DNA of 64,000 nt from Synechococcus sp. BIOS-E4-1 (GCF_014279995.1 NZ_CP047935.1:1881494-1945493); one strand, 5' to 3'. Positions 10,201-21,218 are shown, counted from the stretch's first letter. Translations and numbers: made by a program. The notes: generated from the sequence alone by a model not told the origin.

Positions 10201-11229
10201 GGCGAATCTCTCGCTCAGATTCTCTGGTTTGTGGGTGTGAAGCCAATGCCGGACTCAGTGGGCCGGGTCAACAAACTCGAGCTGATTCCTCTTGAAGAGC
10301 TGGGGCGTCCCCGTGTTGATGTGGTGGTGAACTGCTCTGGAGTGTTTCGCGATCTGTTCATTAATCAGATGGCACTCATTGATCAGGCCGTGAAGATGGC
10401 AGCTGAAGCTGATGAGCCGCTTGAGCAGAATTTTGTGCGCAAACATGCCCTTGAGCAGTCTGAAAAAGAGGGAAGCAGCCTGAGAGACGCTGCTTGTCGT
10501 GTGTTCTCCAATGCCAGTGGCAGCTACAGCTCCAATGTGAATCTGGCCGTGGAAAACAGCGCCTGGGAAGAGGAAGGCGAGCTGCAGGAGATGTATCTCT
10601 CCAGGAAAACCTTTGCCTTCAATGCTGACAATCCCGGTGAGATGAATCAGAAGCGTGATGTGTTCGAGAGTGTCATGAAGACGGCAGACGTCACGTTCCA
10701 GAATCTGGATTCCGCTGAGATCTCCCTGACCGATGTAAGTCACTATTTCGACTCCGATCCCACCAAACTGATCGCCGGTCTGCGCGACGACGGCAAATCA
10801 CCCACCAGCTATATCGCCGACACCACCACCGCCAATGCTCAGGTGCGTTCCCTGAACGAGACCATTCGTCTCGACTCACGCACCAAACTTCTCAATCCAA
10901 AGTGGTACGAGGGAATGCTCGACTCGGGTTATGAGGGGGTTCGAGAAGTTGCCAAGCGCCTCAATTTCACTCTTGGCTGGAGTGCGACCAGTGGCTCGGT
11001 TGACAACTTCGTCTACGAAGAAGCCAACGAAACATTCATCAATGATCCGGAAATGCGTCAACGTCTTCTGGATCTGAACCCCAACAGCTTCCGTCGGATT
11101 GTGGGCACGCTCCTCGAGGTGCATGGACGTGGTTACTGGGAGACTTCTGATGAAAACATCCAACAGCTGCAGGAGCTCTACCAGGAGGTGGAAGATCGGA
11201 TTGAAGGCGTCACGACTGCCGAAGTCTGA
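7213..11229 (+). CDS. chlH: magnesium chelatase subunit H
   Basis: The large porphyrin-binding subunit of Mg-chelatase, which inserts Mg into protoporphyrin IX with ChlI and ChlD at the first committed step of chlorophyll synthesis. 1338 residues matches ChlH (about 1330). Family hallmarks include the N-terminal [13 protein letters not shown] region and the CobN/ChlH core with [17 protein letters not shown]. The frame is open from 7123, but the ATG at 7213 gives the usual N-terminus. It is monocistronic by appearance; a stem-loop follows the stop. ChlI and ChlD are not in the window. Confidence 0.97.
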   Translation: MFTQVRSANRRVAPVEGQNHKSVMKAVYVVLEPQYQSALTQAATALNASGGDLGIELSGYLIEELRDDTNYEDFKHDVAEADVFVASLIFIEDLAQKVVDAVTPHRDRLKAAVVFPSMPEVMRLNKLGSFSMAQLGQSKSAIAGFMKKRKEAGGAGFQDAMLKLLNTLPTVLKYLPVEKAQDARSFMLSFQYWLGGTPDNLRNFLLMLADKYVFPAEEGDERPVMDVAAPEVFPDLGIWHPLAPSMFEDLREYLNWTSSRTDLSEAALKGPVIGLVLQRSHIVTGDDAHYVATIQELEFRGARVIPIFCGGLDFSKPVNAFFYDPLNPEQPLVDGIVSLTGFALVGGPARQDHPKAIESLKKLNRPYMVALPLVFQTTQEWEDSDLGLHPVQVALQIAIPELDGAIEPIVLSGRDDATGKAHTLQDRVDAIAERAIRWSSLRIKPRVDKKLAITVFSFPPDKGNVGTAAYLDVFGSIHRVMEEMKAKGYDVKDLPATPRALLEAVINDANAMQGSPELSIAHRMSVEEYERLTTYSERLEENWGKPPGNLNSDGQNLLVFGRHFGNIFVGVQPTFGYEGDPMRLLYSRSASPHHGFAAYYTYLEKIWQADAVLHFGTHGSLEFMPGKQMGMSETCYPDSLIGSLPNLYYYAANNPSEATIAKRRGYASTISYLTPPAENAGLYKGLKELGELVGSYQQLREGGRGVQIVNTIVETARQCNLDKDVDLPEEDASTLDLEGRDALVGAVYRQLMEIESRLLPCGLHTIGKPPTAEEAIATLVNIAALERDEDGLRSLPGLLAESIGRTIEDVYKGNDNGVLADVELNRTITETSRAATSAMVRSVTGSDGRVNLRNNWSWFNDLLARFGFKRTSPWLKACRSKGFNEVDPTELDRLFGYLRFCLEQVCADMEMESLLKALDGEYILPGPGGDPIRNPGVLPSGKNIHALDPQAIPTRAAVAAAKGVVDKLIERQREEQGTWPETIACVLWGTDNIKTYGESLAQILWFVGVKPMPDSVGRVNKLELIPLEELGRPRVDVVVNCSGVFRDLFINQMALIDQAVKMAAEADEPLEQNFVRKHALEQSEKEGSSLRDAACRVFSNASGSYSSNVNLAVENSAWEEEGELQEMYLSRKTFAFNADNPGEMNQKRDVFESVMKTADVTFQNLDSAEISLTDVSHYFDSDPTKLIAGLRDDGKSPTSYIADTTTANAQVRSLNETIRLDSRTKLLNPKWYEGMLDSGYEGVREVAKRLNFTLGWSATSGSVDNFVYEEANETFINDPEMRQRLLDLNPNSFRRIVGTLLEVHGRGYWETSDENIQQLQELYQEVEDRIEGVTTAEV

Positions 11230-11231
11230 TC

Positions 11232-11261
11232 ATGGCCATTCAGCTCTGACGCTGAAGCCAT
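11232..11261 (+). terminator. stem-loop after chlH (weak terminator candidate)
   Basis: ATGGC (11232-11236) and TTCAGC (11239-11244) pair with GCTGAA (11251-11256) and GCCAT (11257-11261), with a two-base bulge and a six-base loop. It starts 3 bases after the chlH stop. No T-run follows, so it may protect the mRNA end rather than act as an intrinsic terminator. Confidence 0.4.
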
Positions 11262-11307
11262 GCAGCCTCTGGACTGAGACCAGCTTTTGAATGGCTGGAG
11301 ATACTGC

Positions 11308-11712
11308 TCAGTGAGAGCGCTCGCATCGATCAAGACAGAGCTGATCAAGTGATGCACGGTTGGTGATCTTCAATCGGTATCGAGCCCAGACTCCATAAAG
11401 GGTGTCAACCACTGGTCCGAGCACTGGCCAGCGGGTTGGCGCATACAGCCAGCCGAGACCAATCAGGCGATAAGCCTCGCGAAACACCGCGACATCAGTG
11501 AGCACCGTTCCATCGGCCTGAATGGCATGAATCCTTGCCATCGCCTGGCGATAACTGATGCCTGACCAGTCCTCAGGGGAGTAGTCCGGTGCATCAACAT
11601 CGATGAAACGGATGGACTGATCGCGATCCTTGCGACGCAGAAACGTCACCTCACGGACGCAAAGTGGACATCCCCCGTCGTAGAGCAGGGTGAGCTCAGG
11701 GCTCGTGCTCAT
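11308..11712 (-). CDS. DCC-family thiol-disulfide oxidoreductase-like protein (DUF393)
   Basis: A 134-residue thioredoxin-fold-like protein of the DCC family, named for the conserved D-x-x-C-x-x-C seen here as YDGGCPLCVREV (Cys15, Cys18). A conserved RLIGLGWLYAPTRWP block follows. A redox role is expected from the CxxC but the partner is unknown. It is convergent with chlH and may be the last gene of the minus-strand run with folP and tpiA, 37 bases downstream of folP's start side neighbour. Confidence 0.85.
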   Translation of the reverse strand: MSTSPELTLLYDGGCPLCVREVTFLRRKDRDQSIRFIDVDAPDYSPEDWSGISYRQAMARIHAIQADGTVLTDVAVFREAYRLIGLGWLYAPTRWPVLGPVVDTLYGVWARYRLKITNRASLDQLCLDRCERSH

Positions 11713-11749
11713 GAGTTCTTTTCAGAGGGATCTGTTCTAGCTAGATCAT

Positions 11750-12589
11750 TCACGAACCTTGCCGAGCAACCGCCGCGGCCATGGTCACCACCTGACTGAT
11801 CGGTCCTACGTCGTGCACTCGCACCACGTGAATCCCAGCCTCTACAGCCCTTGCGCAGACAGCAGCAGTACCCCAGATCCTTGCCTTGGCAAGGGGCTGG
11901 TCAAGAACAGCACCGATGAAACGCTTTCGAGACGGTCCAAGCAAAAGCGGAATGCCGTCCTGCTGAAGGGCTTCCAGATGACTGATCAGCAGAAGATTTT
12001 GTTCCGTGGTCTTGGCGAAACCAAGACCTGGATCCCAGATCAGCTGTTCCCGACTGAGGCCTGCCTGAAGAGCCCGATCAGTGCTGAGCCTGAGTTCCTG
12101 CAACACTCCGGCAACAACGCCCTGGTCGCCGTAATCGGTGCAGTTATCCATGGTCTGACTATCACCGCGACTGTGCATCAGCACATAGGGGCAACCAGCA
12201 TCAGCCACCAACGGCAGCATGGCAGGGTCGCGCCTACCTCCACTGACATCATTGATCCAATCGGCGCCTGCCTGCAACGCCGCTCTGGCCACGGATTCCA
12301 GGAAGGTGTCCACAGAAAGAATCACCTGGGGATGGGCTGCTCGAATGCTTTCCAGACAAGGGAGAAGTCGAGAAAGTTCTTCTTCCGCACCCACATCAAC
12401 AGCACCGGGCCTGGTGCTCTGCGCACCGAGATCAAGCACCTGCGCCCCATCCCGAATCTGACGTGACGCTTCGTTCAAGGCCAGATCCGCCCGGTTGAAC
12501 CGCCCACCATCACTGAAGGAGTCAGGGGTGATGTTGATCACCCCCATCACAGCCGGGCGATGGCCCCAGCAGGCGGGATGACGCATCAC
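11750..12589 (-). CDS. folP: dihydropteroate synthase
   Basis: Condenses 6-hydroxymethyl-dihydropterin diphosphate with p-aminobenzoate in folate synthesis. It has the DHPS signature MGVINITPDSFSDGG, a second conserved block LDLGAQSTRPG and the pterin-site residues around DVSGG; 279 residues is standard. It follows tpiA by only 3 bases on the same strand, so the two are cotranscribed, which is a common arrangement in this lineage as far as I recall. Confidence 0.95.
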   Translation of the reverse strand: MMRHPACWGHRPAVMGVINITPDSFSDGGRFNRADLALNEASRQIRDGAQVLDLGAQSTRPGAVDVGAEEELSRLLPCLESIRAAHPQVILSVDTFLESVARAALQAGADWINDVSGGRRDPAMLPLVADAGCPYVLMHSRGDSQTMDNCTDYGDQGVVAGVLQELRLSTDRALQAGLSREQLIWDPGLGFAKTTEQNLLLISHLEALQQDGIPLLLGPSRKRFIGAVLDQPLAKARIWGTAAVCARAVEAGIHVVRVHDVGPISQVVTMAAAVARQGS

Positions 12590-12592
12590 TGA

Positions 12593-13324
12593 TCAGCTGA
12601 GCTGGTAGTTGGCGATGCGAGCAAAGCTTTCGGCATCGAGCGATGCACCACCAACGAGCACACCGTCAATATCACTCATGCTCATGAGCTCATCGATGTT
12701 TCCGGGTTTGACGGATCCTCCGTACTGAATGATCAGATCAGGGGCACCCACCCAACTACGAATCAAGCCACAGATGCGATTCGCCTCCGACGACTCACAG
12801 GTCTTGCCGGTGCCGATGGCCCAGATGGGTTCATAGGCAACCACAAGACGATTGGGATCGAGTCCTTCGAGGCCCTGCTCCACCTGACGACGGATCACAC
12901 GCTCGGCCTCACCACGGCTGCGTTGTTCATCACTTTCTCCCACGCAGACGATTGGGATCAGGCCATGAGCCTGGGCTGAACGCGCCCGGTGGTTGATCTG
13001 CTCATCGCTCTCACTGAAATATTTACGCGGCTCGCTGTGCCCGACGATCGCGTACCGCACTCCATGCTCCTCCAGCATCGACGGAGCGATCTCACCCGTG
13101 AACGCGCCCTGCGACTCCCAGTGCACGTTCTGACTTGAAATCTCAAGCCTTGATCCTGAGGTGACCTCAGCCATGGTGCTGATTGCCGTGAACGGAGGCG
13201 CCACCACCAGCTCACGGTCATCAGGAGTGTCGGCGATCAATGGCAGAAACGTGGCCAACCAGTCCCGGGCCTGGGCGCACGTCATGTGCATCTTCCAGTT
13301 TCCAGCAATCACCGGTTTGCCCAC
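12593..13324 (-). CDS. tpiA: triosephosphate isomerase
   Basis: Interconverts dihydroxyacetone phosphate and glyceraldehyde 3-phosphate in glycolysis and the Calvin cycle. Catalytic residues are visible: Lys in AGNWKMH, His in [12 protein letters not shown] and Glu in [14 protein letters not shown], plus the phosphate loop YGGSVKPGN. The 243-residue length fits. The start is a GTG at 13324, supported by the canonical N-terminus [12 protein letters not shown]. It lies between the S4 gene upstream and folP downstream. Confidence 0.96.
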   Translation of the reverse strand: MGKPVIAGNWKMHMTCAQARDWLATFLPLIADTPDDRELVVAPPFTAISTMAEVTSGSRLEISSQNVHWESQGAFTGEIAPSMLEEHGVRYAIVGHSEPRKYFSESDEQINHRARSAQAHGLIPIVCVGESDEQRSRGEAERVIRRQVEQGLEGLDPNRLVVAYEPIWAIGTGKTCESSEANRICGLIRSWVGAPDLIIQYGGSVKPGNIDELMSMSDIDGVLVGGASLDAESFARIANYQLS

Positions 13325-13384
13325 GCTTGCGTCCTCTGCGGCTCAGCAGCAGCCAACTTACGTTCCAACGCGAGCAAGATCGTC

Positions 13385-13567
13385 TCAGATCTTCGTGACC
13401 ACGGCCTGATCTGCGCCCACGATCACACGATCCCCGATCTTGAGCTGTCGACCACGCTGAGTGACAACGCAGTCATTCACACGTACTTCCCCTGCCTGGA
13501 TCAGCATCTTGGCCTCACCGCCAGTGCCGACCCATCCTTGCCATTTCAGGAACTGATCGAGTCGCAT
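13385..13567 (-). CDS. S4-domain RNA-binding protein (YbcJ-like), 60 aa
   Basis: A stand-alone S4 domain beginning MRLDQFLKWQGWVGTGGEAK with GEVRVNDCVVTQRGRQLKIGD downstream, the typical alpha-L RNA-binding fold of ribosome- or tRNA-associated proteins. The ATG at 13567 is chosen because the domain starts there; the frame is open to 13651 but that part is not domain-like and overlaps the divergent ABC gene. It is first in the run with tpiA and folP. The exact RNA target is unknown. Confidence 0.85.
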   Translation of the reverse strand: MRLDQFLKWQGWVGTGGEAKMLIQAGEVRVNDCVVTQRGRQLKIGDRVIVGADQAVVTKI

Positions 13568-13608
13568 CAGCGCATGGGAGCACAAAAGAGCATTGATAGT
13601 GTGACGCG

Positions 13609-15351
13609 ATGCTGAAAACCTCCGAGGCAGGATTCCGCAGGCTGCTGCCATTGCTGCGTCCGCATCTGCCCCAACTGAGCCTCGGGCTGGTCTGCATGCT
13701 CATTTATGTGAGCAGCTTTCTGTTGCTGCTCAATCTCGCGGGTTCCCTGTTCCCCGCACTGGGATCGAGAGATCTTGGCCGGGTGCTGGGGCTGATCGGG
13801 CAGGGCGTCTTGATTTTTGCGATCCAGAAACTGGCTCAGTTCGGGCAGGACTCCCTGCTGGCCGGACCTGCCCTTCAGGTGAGCAAAACCCTACGCAGCA
13901 ATCTGTTTAAGCGTCTGCAGACCGTTGAACTGGGCGCACTGGAAAAACTCTCGGCAGGCGATCTGACCTACCGACTGACCGAAGACGCCGATCGTGTCAG
14001 TGAAGTGCTGTACAAATCGATTCACGACACACTTCCGAGTGTGCTCCAACTACTGGCGGTGCTGGGCTACATGCTCTGGCTGGACTGGAAACTGACGGCT
14101 TCCATCCTGCTGCTCGCACCGTTGATCATCTGGTTGATCAGCCTGTTTGGCGCACGGGTGATGGCGGCCACCGAACGCAGTCAGAAAAAAGTGAGCGAAC
14201 TGGCCGGTTTGCTCGGCGAAGCGATCGAGGGCCTGCCGCTGGTGCGGGCGTTTGCTGCAGAGCCCTGGCTGCAAGGCCGGTTTGAAGACGAGATTGACCA
14301 GCATCGTCAGGCTCGGCACCGTACCTACAGCCTTGTTGCCCTGCAGCACCCGGTGGTGGGCATGATCGAAGTGGTGGGCCTGTTCTCCGTGCTGGGCCTG
14401 GCCGCCTGGAGGATTCAGAACGATGGGCTGAGCATTGCCGGCTTGAGCAGCTATCTCACCGGCCTTGTGGTGCTGATCGACCCCATCGCTCACGTCACCA
14501 ACAACTTCAATGAATTTCAGCAGGGTCAGGCTTCGCTGCGACGGCTACGGCAGATCGAACAGGAACCTCAGGAGACAGCAGATCCGGATCCGGCCTTGCC
14601 GATTGGTCGACCTGAAGGCCACCTGAACCTGCATCGCGTCCAATTCGCTTACGGCAACGGCGAACCGGTTCTTCGAGACATCAATCTGCGCATCGAAGCC
14701 GGTCAAGTCGTGGCACTGGTGGGCCCATCCGGTGCCGGCAAAAGCACCTTGTTCTCACTGCTTTTACGTTTTAACAGTGCCCAGTCAGGCGAGATCGAGC
14801 TGGATGGGAAGAACCTGGCACAAGTGAAAGCGCGAGAACTCAGGCAACAGGTCGCCCTCGTTCCCCAGCGCACAACCGTGTTCTCCGGCAGCATCGCTGA
14901 AGCGATTCGTTTTGGCAGGCCGGCGAGCCATGGCCAGCTGCTCGAGGCAGCCCGTCTGGCCAATGCCCACGACTTCATCATGGCCTTGCCGGATGGCTAT
15001 AAGACGAAGCTCGAGGAACGCGGCACCAATGTGTCAGGAGGTCAGCTGCAGCGGATTGCCATTGCCAGGGCCGTCCTGGGAAATCCTGCGGTGCTGCTGC
15101 TCGACGAAGCCACCAGTGCCCTCGATGCTGAGGCTGAGGCTGCTGTTCAGCTGGGGCTACGTCAGGCGATGCACGGTCGCACTGTGCTGGTGATCGCCCA
15201 CCGACTGGCCACGGTGCAGGAAGCCGACCAGATCGTGGTGCTTGACCATGGCCAGATCAGCGAACGAGGCAGCCATGATCAGTTGATGGCGAACAACGGT
15301 CGCTATCGAGATCTGTGTGAACGCCAAATGATTCGCGATGGGCGCAGCTAG
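13609..15351 (+). CDS. ABC exporter, MsbA/multidrug type (fused permease and ATPase)
   Basis: A 580-residue half-transporter with six membrane segments in the N-terminal 320 residues and a C-terminal ATPase: Walker A VGPSGAGKST, signature NVSGGQLQR, Walker B VLLLDEATSALD and the switch His in VIAHRL. It presumably works as a homodimer exporting a lipid or hydrophobic compound; the substrate cannot be told. It is divergent from the S4-tpiA-folP run with about 40 bases between starts, and is followed by the small DUF6447 gene. Confidence 0.92.
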   Translation: MLKTSEAGFRRLLPLLRPHLPQLSLGLVCMLIYVSSFLLLLNLAGSLFPALGSRDLGRVLGLIGQGVLIFAIQKLAQFGQDSLLAGPALQVSKTLRSNLFKRLQTVELGALEKLSAGDLTYRLTEDADRVSEVLYKSIHDTLPSVLQLLAVLGYMLWLDWKLTASILLLAPLIIWLISLFGARVMAATERSQKKVSELAGLLGEAIEGLPLVRAFAAEPWLQGRFEDEIDQHRQARHRTYSLVALQHPVVGMIEVVGLFSVLGLAAWRIQNDGLSIAGLSSYLTGLVVLIDPIAHVTNNFNEFQQGQASLRRLRQIEQEPQETADPDPALPIGRPEGHLNLHRVQFAYGNGEPVLRDINLRIEAGQVVALVGPSGAGKSTLFSLLLRFNSAQSGEIELDGKNLAQVKARELRQQVALVPQRTTVFSGSIAEAIRFGRPASHGQLLEAARLANAHDFIMALPDGYKTKLEERGTNVSGGQLQRIAIARAVLGNPAVLLLDEATSALDAEAEAAVQLGLRQAMHGRTVLVIAHRLATVQEADQIVVLDHGQISERGSHDQLMANNGRYRDLCERQMIRDGRS

Positions 15352-15386
15352 GTTTCGTTGGATTCAACCGTGATTCTGTCCGTCCG

Positions 15387-15617
15387 ATGACCGCAACGCC
15401 AGCAGAAAATCCAGTGCTCACCTTTGAAGGCAAGCGCTACAACCTCAATGAACTTCCTGAAGATCTGAAGGAGCTGGTGCGAGGCATGCAAGTCGCAGAT
15501 GCGCAATTGCGCATGCACGAAGACACCCTGAAAGTTCTTGCGGTTGGACGACAGTCCATGGCCATGCAGCTCAATGAGCGCCTGAAGGACGTCACCCCGA
15601 TGCCCGACCAAGGCTGA
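15387..15617 (+). CDS. DUF6447 family small protein
   Basis: A 76-residue acidic, probably helical protein that I place in the DUF6447 family on the LTFEGKRYNLNELPEDLKEL opening and the MQVADAQLRMHEDTLKVLAV stretch. It lies 35 bases after the ABC exporter and ends before a clear bidirectional terminator, so the two probably form one unit. Function unknown. Confidence 0.75.
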   Translation: MTATPAENPVLTFEGKRYNLNELPEDLKELVRGMQVADAQLRMHEDTLKVLAVGRQSMAMQLNERLKDVTPMPDQG

Positions 15618-15646
15618 ATCAGCAAAACAACAGCAAGAGTCTCCAC

Positions 15647-15679
15647 AAAAAAAGCCTCCACTCAATAGCGGAGGCTTTT
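15647..15679. terminator. bidirectional intrinsic terminator
   Basis: AAAAGCCTCC (ending 15659) pairs with GGAGGCTTTT (15670-15679) around a ten-base loop, giving A-runs and T-runs on both sides. It lies between the DUF6447 gene and the convergent symporter gene and can stop transcription from both directions. Confidence 0.85.
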
Positions 15680-15703
15680 GAACACTGAATGCAGCCAGTT
15701 CGA

Positions 15704-17077
15704 TCAACTAGATGATTCCGAAGTATCGGGGAAGCGATAACGACGGGTCAGCTCAAACACGGTGCCTGACAACAGCAACAGCGCTACCAGGTTGGGAATG
15801 GCCATGAGGCCATTGAGCGTATCAGCGACTCCCCACACCACACCGCGATCGCCCACCAGCGAACCAATCACAACCACGGCGACCCACACGCCCCTGAAGG
15901 GGAGAATCGCCTTCACACCGAAGAGATATTCAGTGCAGCGTTCGCCATAGAAACTCCAACCGAGAACGGTGGTGAATGCGAAGACAAGCAGGCCGAAGGT
16001 GACGATCCATCCCGAACCAGCCAGAGCTTCATTGAAGGCTGCAATTGACAGCTCAGACCCTGACAGTCCACCGCCGGCGATCCCGCTCACCAGAATCACA
16101 AGGGCAGTGAGCGTGCAAATGATCATTGTGTCGATGAAGGTGCCAAGCATTGCCACCGTGCCCTGACGAACGGGATCATCAGTACGGGCAGCTGCATGGG
16201 CAATTGGAGCACTGCCCAGACCAGCTTCATTGGAGAAAATCCCCCGTTTGAATCCCATCAGAATCACCTGCGTGAGCGTGCCTGTAGCAGCGGCCTGACC
16301 AGTGAATGCATTACTAAAAATGCTGGCGATGGCATCGCCGACACTGCCGATGTTGGCCAAGAGGATGATGAGACAGGCGAGCACATAGGCGATCGCCATG
16401 AACGGCACAATCGCGGAGGCGGCCTTCGAAATACGACGCACACCGCCAATGATCACGGCGAAGACCAGCGCCCCGAGCACCAGGGCCGTCACTTCCCTGG
16501 GCACACCCAGACCGAACAAAGCACTAGACACTTCAAAACACTGAACGCCGTTGCCGATGCCGAAGCCGGCCAGCATGCCGAACAGAGCAAACAGCCCACC
16601 AAGCCAGACCCAGCGAGGTCCAAGCCCCTTGCTGATGTAGTACATCGGCCCACCGACGTGATGACCCAGTTCATCCACCTCGCGGTAGTGAACCGCCAGG
16701 ACGGCTTCGGCGTATTTGGTTGCAATCCCAAAAAAGGCGATCAGCCACATCCAGAAAACTGCCCCAGGCCCACCGATGGCGATCGCTCCTGCCACTCCAG
16801 CGATGTTTCCAGTGCCGACGGTGGCTGCCAGCGATGTCATCAAAGCCTGGAAGGGGCTGATGTCGCCCTCGGCCTCTTGATCTGAAGGGGCCAGCATCAT
16901 GCGCACCCCATAGGGAAGCTGCAGGATCGGCATGAACCTCAGACCGAGCATCAGCACAATGCCCGTGATCGAAATCAGACCCACGGTCGGCCATCCCCAG
17001 GCGAAGGAACTGACCGGACCGTTGATCGCGGTGACGACGCTGTCGAAGTTGTCAGAAGCGCTTGCAGGAGCTGACAT
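15704..17077 (-). CDS. sodium:alanine symporter (AGCS family)
   Basis: A 457-residue sodium/amino-acid symporter with about eleven membrane segments. AGCS hallmarks include LAATVGTGNIAGVAGAIAIG, the GGPGAVFWMW block, and the FSNEAGLGSAPIAHAAA motif. It should import alanine, glycine or related compounds. Its ATG shares one base with the stop of the upstream DUF3386 gene (TGATG at 17079-17075), so they are translationally coupled. Confidence 0.93.
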   Translation of the reverse strand: MSAPASASDNFDSVVTAINGPVSSFAWGWPTVGLISITGIVLMLGLRFMPILQLPYGVRMMLAPSDQEAEGDISPFQALMTSLAATVGTGNIAGVAGAIAIGGPGAVFWMWLIAFFGIATKYAEAVLAVHYREVDELGHHVGGPMYYISKGLGPRWVWLGGLFALFGMLAGFGIGNGVQCFEVSSALFGLGVPREVTALVLGALVFAVIIGGVRRISKAASAIVPFMAIAYVLACLIILLANIGSVGDAIASIFSNAFTGQAAATGTLTQVILMGFKRGIFSNEAGLGSAPIAHAAARTDDPVRQGTVAMLGTFIDTMIICTLTALVILVSGIAGGGLSGSELSIAAFNEALAGSGWIVTFGLLVFAFTTVLGWSFYGERCTEYLFGVKAILPFRGVWVAVVVIGSLVGDRGVVWGVADTLNGLMAIPNLVALLLLSGTVFELTRRYRFPDTSESSS

Positions 17078-17745
17078 CAGAGCGCAGCCAGATCGTTGAA
17101 CTCGAACACCTGAAGCATGTCCTTGCCATCGGAATCCTTGGAGCTGATCGCTCGACGCTCAAGCACCCAGCTGCCCTGCTCGCCAAGAGGCACAAAGGTG
17201 TCTTCGAAGCTGCTGGAGGCTCCTCTGACTTCGCCGCTGGCAGGATCCGAGTACTGACTTGTGTAGCTGCGACTGAGATAACCCGATCCAGTGTCCGTTG
17301 TGCTTCCGGTGTGAATCGTGACCACAGTGCCGTGTATATGCCGGTGAACCATCGTCACCACATCACCTTTGATGCGATAACGGTCACCCTCACCTTTGCC
17401 TCCGATCAGAACCTCCAAGCCTTCATCGGTGCAGTCACCAGCGGTGAAGGTATTGGCACCGTGCACCTGCTCGAAAGACCTGCGAACACGATGAATGGCG
17501 ACTTCCCAGAGTTGAGAAGCAATCGCCTTCTCAACCTCAGCATCATCGATTCCCTCGACCTTGGCCTTCAGATCAGCTCCGATCTGGAAACGACCTTCAA
17601 CACGACGGTCACCCTGTTCCCAGATGCACCGACCCTTGTATCCGCCAAATCCCGGTTCCCAGGTGTAGCGGTTCTGATAAGCAGCTTGAAACGCATCCCG
17701 GCAGTCACTTCCGGGGGCAACGTTGGGAATGCTGGTGACGGTCAC
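17077..17745 (-). CDS. DUF3386 family protein
   Basis: A 222-residue soluble protein of a cyanobacterial family (DUF3386), recognised from the early AYQNRYTWEPGFGGYKG motif and the beta-rich body. It has no signal peptide. It precedes and overlaps the AGCS symporter by one base. The fold may resemble the lipocalin-like CpeT proteins, but the conserved residues of phycobilin lyases are not evident, so I do not call it one. Function unknown. Confidence 0.75.
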   Translation of the reverse strand: MTVTSIPNVAPGSDCRDAFQAAYQNRYTWEPGFGGYKGRCIWEQGDRRVEGRFQIGADLKAKVEGIDDAEVEKAIASQLWEVAIHRVRRSFEQVHGANTFTAGDCTDEGLEVLIGGKGEGDRYRIKGDVVTMVHRHIHGTVVTIHTGSTTDTGSGYLSRSYTSQYSDPASGEVRGASSSFEDTFVPLGEQGSWVLERRAISSKDSDGKDMLQVFEFNDLAAL

Positions 17746-17786
17746 GTGAAGACATTGATGCTTCGGCGACCTTACCGGGGCTGACC

Positions 17787-20700
17787 CTATCGATGAACAT
17801 CCTGAAGGGCATGGATATCAAACGTCTGCGATTGCAGCGCCTCAATCCCCTGCACAGCAGACCGTGCTCCGGCAAGCGTGGTAAGGGTCGGCACGGAGTA
17901 ATCGAGAGCAGCACGGCGCAGATAGCGATCGTCATGGGCTGCCTGACGACCGATCGGGGTGTTGATCACGAGCTGCACAGCACCGGAGCGGATCAGATCC
18001 TCGATGTTCGGGCGCCCTTCATGGACCTTCAGCACTGACTGCACTTCAAGACCGGCCTCCGTCAAGGTGGCCGCTGTTCCAGCAGTGGCGGTGAGCGCGA
18101 AGCCCAGATCAAGCAATCGCCTGGCCACAGGAACGAGAGCAGGCTTGTCCCTGTCATGGGTGGACAGAAAAACGTTGCCCTTGGTTGGCAGGGCCTCCCC
18201 AGCGGCCAGCTCTGCCTTGGCGTAGGCCATCCCGAATTGCGGAGCCCATCCCATCACCTCGCCAGTGGAGCGCATTTCCGGTCCCAGCAAGGAATCGGCA
18301 CCAGGGAAGCGCCGGAATGGGAGGACAGCCTCTTTCACCGCTTGAAGCGGCGGAGAGGGCTCCTGACTGAGACCGATATCCGCGAGGATCTCTCCCGCCA
18401 TAAGGCGAGTAGCAATTCTTGCCAGTGGCACACCGGTGGCCTTGGCGACGAAGGGAACCGTGCGTGATGCCCGCGGATTGGCTTCGATGATGAACACCTG
18501 CTCTTCCCCTGGAGAATTGCGCTGGACCGCGAACTGAAGATTGATCAGACCCTGAACCTGAAGGCGCAGGGCCAGGGCCTTGGTCCAGGCGCGAATGGTG
18601 GCAAGGGCCTCATCACCGAGGGAGACCGATGGCAGACAGCAGGCGGAATCCCCTGAATGAATCCCCGCGGGTTCGATGTGCTCCATCAGCCCACCGATCA
18701 CCACCACACCGTCCCGGTCGCAGAGCGCATCCACATCCACCTCAACGGCATTTTGAAGGTATTGGTCGATGAGCACCGGATGATCAGGTTCCACCTGCAC
18801 CGCTTCGGTCATATAGCGATTGAGCTCCAACTCGTCATGAACGACTTCCATTGCCCGACCACCCAACACGTAGGAGGGACGCACCACCACCGGATAGCCC
18901 ACGGCCTCTGCCACGGCGCGTGCCTCATGCTCGCTGCGGGCGAGGCCATTGCGTGGTTGGCGGATGTCAAGTTCACGCAGAATCGCTTCGAACTGCTCAC
19001 GGTCCTCAGCACGATCGATCGATTCCGGTGAGGTTCCCCAGATACGGGTGCCCGTGGCCTGACCTGCCGGCGAGTTCAACCAACTCAGCAGAGGCATCGC
19101 CAGCTTGAGCGGCGTTTGGCCACCGAACTGAACAATCACACCTTCGGGGCGTTCCGCCTCGATCACATTGAGAACATCCTCAAGGGTGAGTGGTTCGAAA
19201 TAGAGACGATCACTGCTGTCGTAGTCAGTGGAGACCGTTTCGGGATTGCTGTTGAGCATCACCGTGGCGAAGCCCCGATCCTGTGCGGAAAACGAAGCAT
19301 GACAACAGCAGTAATCGAATTCGATGCCTTGGCCAATGCGATTGGGGCCGCCGCCCAGGATCATCAGTTTGCGCCTGTTGTCCTCCGACACCTCCGTCGC
19401 CGGGGGCTGAACCGTCAATGTCCCCGTCACATCAAGGCGTGACAAGGGACGTTCATAGGTTGAGTAGTGGTAAGGCGTGGTCGAAGCGAATTCGGCCGCA
19501 CAGGTGTCCACGGTCTTGAACACAGGACGCACCCCAAGTTTCAGTCGCGCTTCACGTACGTCCAGCTGGTCCGAGCCTGTGAGCCAGGCGATCTGACGAT
19601 CGGAATAGCCGAGCTGCTTCAGCCTGAGAAAATCCGCAGCACTGATGTCAGACAGCTTTCTATCGTGCAGCAGTTCAGATTCCGTGTTGATCAGAACACG
19701 CAGCTTGGCCAGGAACCACGGGTCAATGCGGCTGAGTTCATTAATCTGCTCGTCGGTGCGTCCCATCACCATGGCGGCACGCACAGTGAGGATTCTTTCC
19801 GGCGAGGGTGTCCGCAGAGAACGGTCAATCTCAGCCGCTGTGAGATCAGGCTCAGCGCGATCACCACCCCAGCCGGCCAGGCCGGTCTCCAGGGATCGCA
19901 AAGCCTTCTGAAACGACTCCTCGAAACAGCGCCCGATGGCCATGGCCTCACCCACGGATTTCATTGCCGTGGTGAGCACCGCAGGCGAGCCCCTGAATTT
20001 TTCAAAGGCGAAACGGGGGACTTTGGTGACGACGTAATCAATCGTCGGTTCAAAGCAGGCGGGTGTCTTGCCGGTGATGTCATTGAGAATCTCATCGAGG
20101 GTGTAACCGACGGCGAGACGTGCAGCGATCTTGGCAATGGGGAATCCCGTGGCCTTGCTGGCCAGAGCCGACGATCGGCTGACACGGGGATTCATCTCGA
20201 TGACCACCACCTCGCCATCGGCAGGGTTGATCGCAAACTGGATATTGCTGCCGCCGGTGGCCACACCGATCTCGCGAATGATGGCGATGGACTGATCCCT
20301 CAGTCGCTGGTATTCACGATCCGTGAGGGTCTGGGCTGGAGCCACGGTGATCGAATCACCGGTGTGAACACCCATGGGATCGAGATTTTCGATGCTGCAG
20401 ACAATCACCACATTGTCGGCGAGATCGCGCATCACCTCCAGCTCGAATTCCTTCCAACCCAGGAGGGACTGTTCAATCAGAATCTGAGAGACGGGACTGG
20501 CATCAAGACCGGTTTTGCAGATCGAGGCAAATTCCTCAGGGTTGTAAGCAATACCACCCCCACTCCCGCCCAGGGTGAAGGCGGGGCGGATAATTCTTGG
20601 ATAAGTGGCTATGGCGGCGCCGACAGCCTCTGCCTCCTCCAGCGATGAGGCGATTCCCGAAGGACAGACTTTCACGCCGATACGCTCCATCGCCTGCTTG

Positions 20701-21095
20701 AACAGCAATCGATCCTCCGCTTTTTGGATCGCCTGCAGATCAGCACCGATCAGCACGACCCCGAATCGCTCCAGTGTTCCGCTTTCAGCAAGGGTCACCG
20801 CCAGATTGAGGGCGGTCTGGCCACCCATCGTGGGCAGAAGGGCATCGGGTCGTTCCTGTTCGATCACCCTTGCAACCACTTCTGGAGTGAGCGGTTCCAC
20901 GTAGGTGCGATCGGCCATATCCGGATCAGTCATGATCGAAGCCGGATTGGAATTCACCAGCACGACTTCATAGCCCTCGGCGCGAAGTGCTTTGCACGCC
21001 TGAGTTCCGGAGTAATCGAACTCACAAGCCTGGCCGATCACGATCGGCCCTGAACCCAGCAGAAGAATGCGACGAAGGTCATTCCGCCGGGGCAT
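17787..21095 (-). CDS. carB: carbamoyl-phosphate synthase large subunit
   Basis: Makes carbamoyl phosphate for arginine and pyrimidines, using ammonia from the CarA glutaminase. 1102 residues, with the duplicated ATP-grasp halves visible: first [20 protein letters not shown], second [19 protein letters not shown], then a C-terminal MGS-like allosteric domain ([18 protein letters not shown] onwards). The ATG at 21095 is preferred to the frame's extension to 21152. carA is not in the window. Long antisense open frames across it are codon shadows. Confidence 0.97.
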   Translation of the reverse strand: MPRRNDLRRILLLGSGPIVIGQACEFDYSGTQACKALRAEGYEVVLVNSNPASIMTDPDMADRTYVEPLTPEVVARVIEQERPDALLPTMGGQTALNLAVTLAESGTLERFGVVLIGADLQAIQKAEDRLLFKQAMERIGVKVCPSGIASSLEEAEAVGAAIATYPRIIRPAFTLGGSGGGIAYNPEEFASICKTGLDASPVSQILIEQSLLGWKEFELEVMRDLADNVVIVCSIENLDPMGVHTGDSITVAPAQTLTDREYQRLRDQSIAIIREIGVATGGSNIQFAINPADGEVVVIEMNPRVSRSSALASKATGFPIAKIAARLAVGYTLDEILNDITGKTPACFEPTIDYVVTKVPRFAFEKFRGSPAVLTTAMKSVGEAMAIGRCFEESFQKALRSLETGLAGWGGDRAEPDLTAAEIDRSLRTPSPERILTVRAAMVMGRTDEQINELSRIDPWFLAKLRVLINTESELLHDRKLSDISAADFLRLKQLGYSDRQIAWLTGSDQLDVREARLKLGVRPVFKTVDTCAAEFASTTPYHYSTYERPLSRLDVTGTLTVQPPATEVSEDNRRKLMILGGGPNRIGQGIEFDYCCCHASFSAQDRGFATVMLNSNPETVSTDYDSSDRLYFEPLTLEDVLNVIEAERPEGVIVQFGGQTPLKLAMPLLSWLNSPAGQATGTRIWGTSPESIDRAEDREQFEAILRELDIRQPRNGLARSEHEARAVAEAVGYPVVVRPSYVLGGRAMEVVHDELELNRYMTEAVQVEPDHPVLIDQYLQNAVEVDVDALCDRDGVVVIGGLMEHIEPAGIHSGDSACCLPSVSLGDEALATIRAWTKALALRLQVQGLINLQFAVQRNSPGEEQVFIIEANPRASRTVPFVAKATGVPLARIATRLMAGEILADIGLSQEPSPPLQAVKEAVLPFRRFPGADSLLGPEMRSTGEVMGWAPQFGMAYAKAELAAGEALPTKGNVFLSTHDRDKPALVPVARRLLDLGFALTATAGTAATLTEAGLEVQSVLKVHEGRPNIEDLIRSGAVQLVINTPIGRQAAHDDRYLRRAALDYSVPTLTTLAGARSAVQGIEALQSQTFDIHALQDVHR

Positions 21096-21218
21096 GGGCG
21101 TTCTCTCAGCGGCCAAACCTTTTGAGTCTCCCACGCAGCCCCATGTCCACATGCGTCTGTTCAGCGGCAGGTGCCCGACAGTCGCTAGCGTTAGGGGTCA
21201 GGAGAACGATCGACAATC

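Noticed and set aside
17077-17745. Phycobiliprotein lyase (CpeT-like)
   Set aside because: Length and fold might suggest it, but the sequence matches DUF3386 and lacks lyase hallmarks.
19467-20648. 393-codon plus-strand frame opposite carB
   Set aside because: It mirrors the codon structure of carB, has no recognisable motif, and carB is a long, certain gene.
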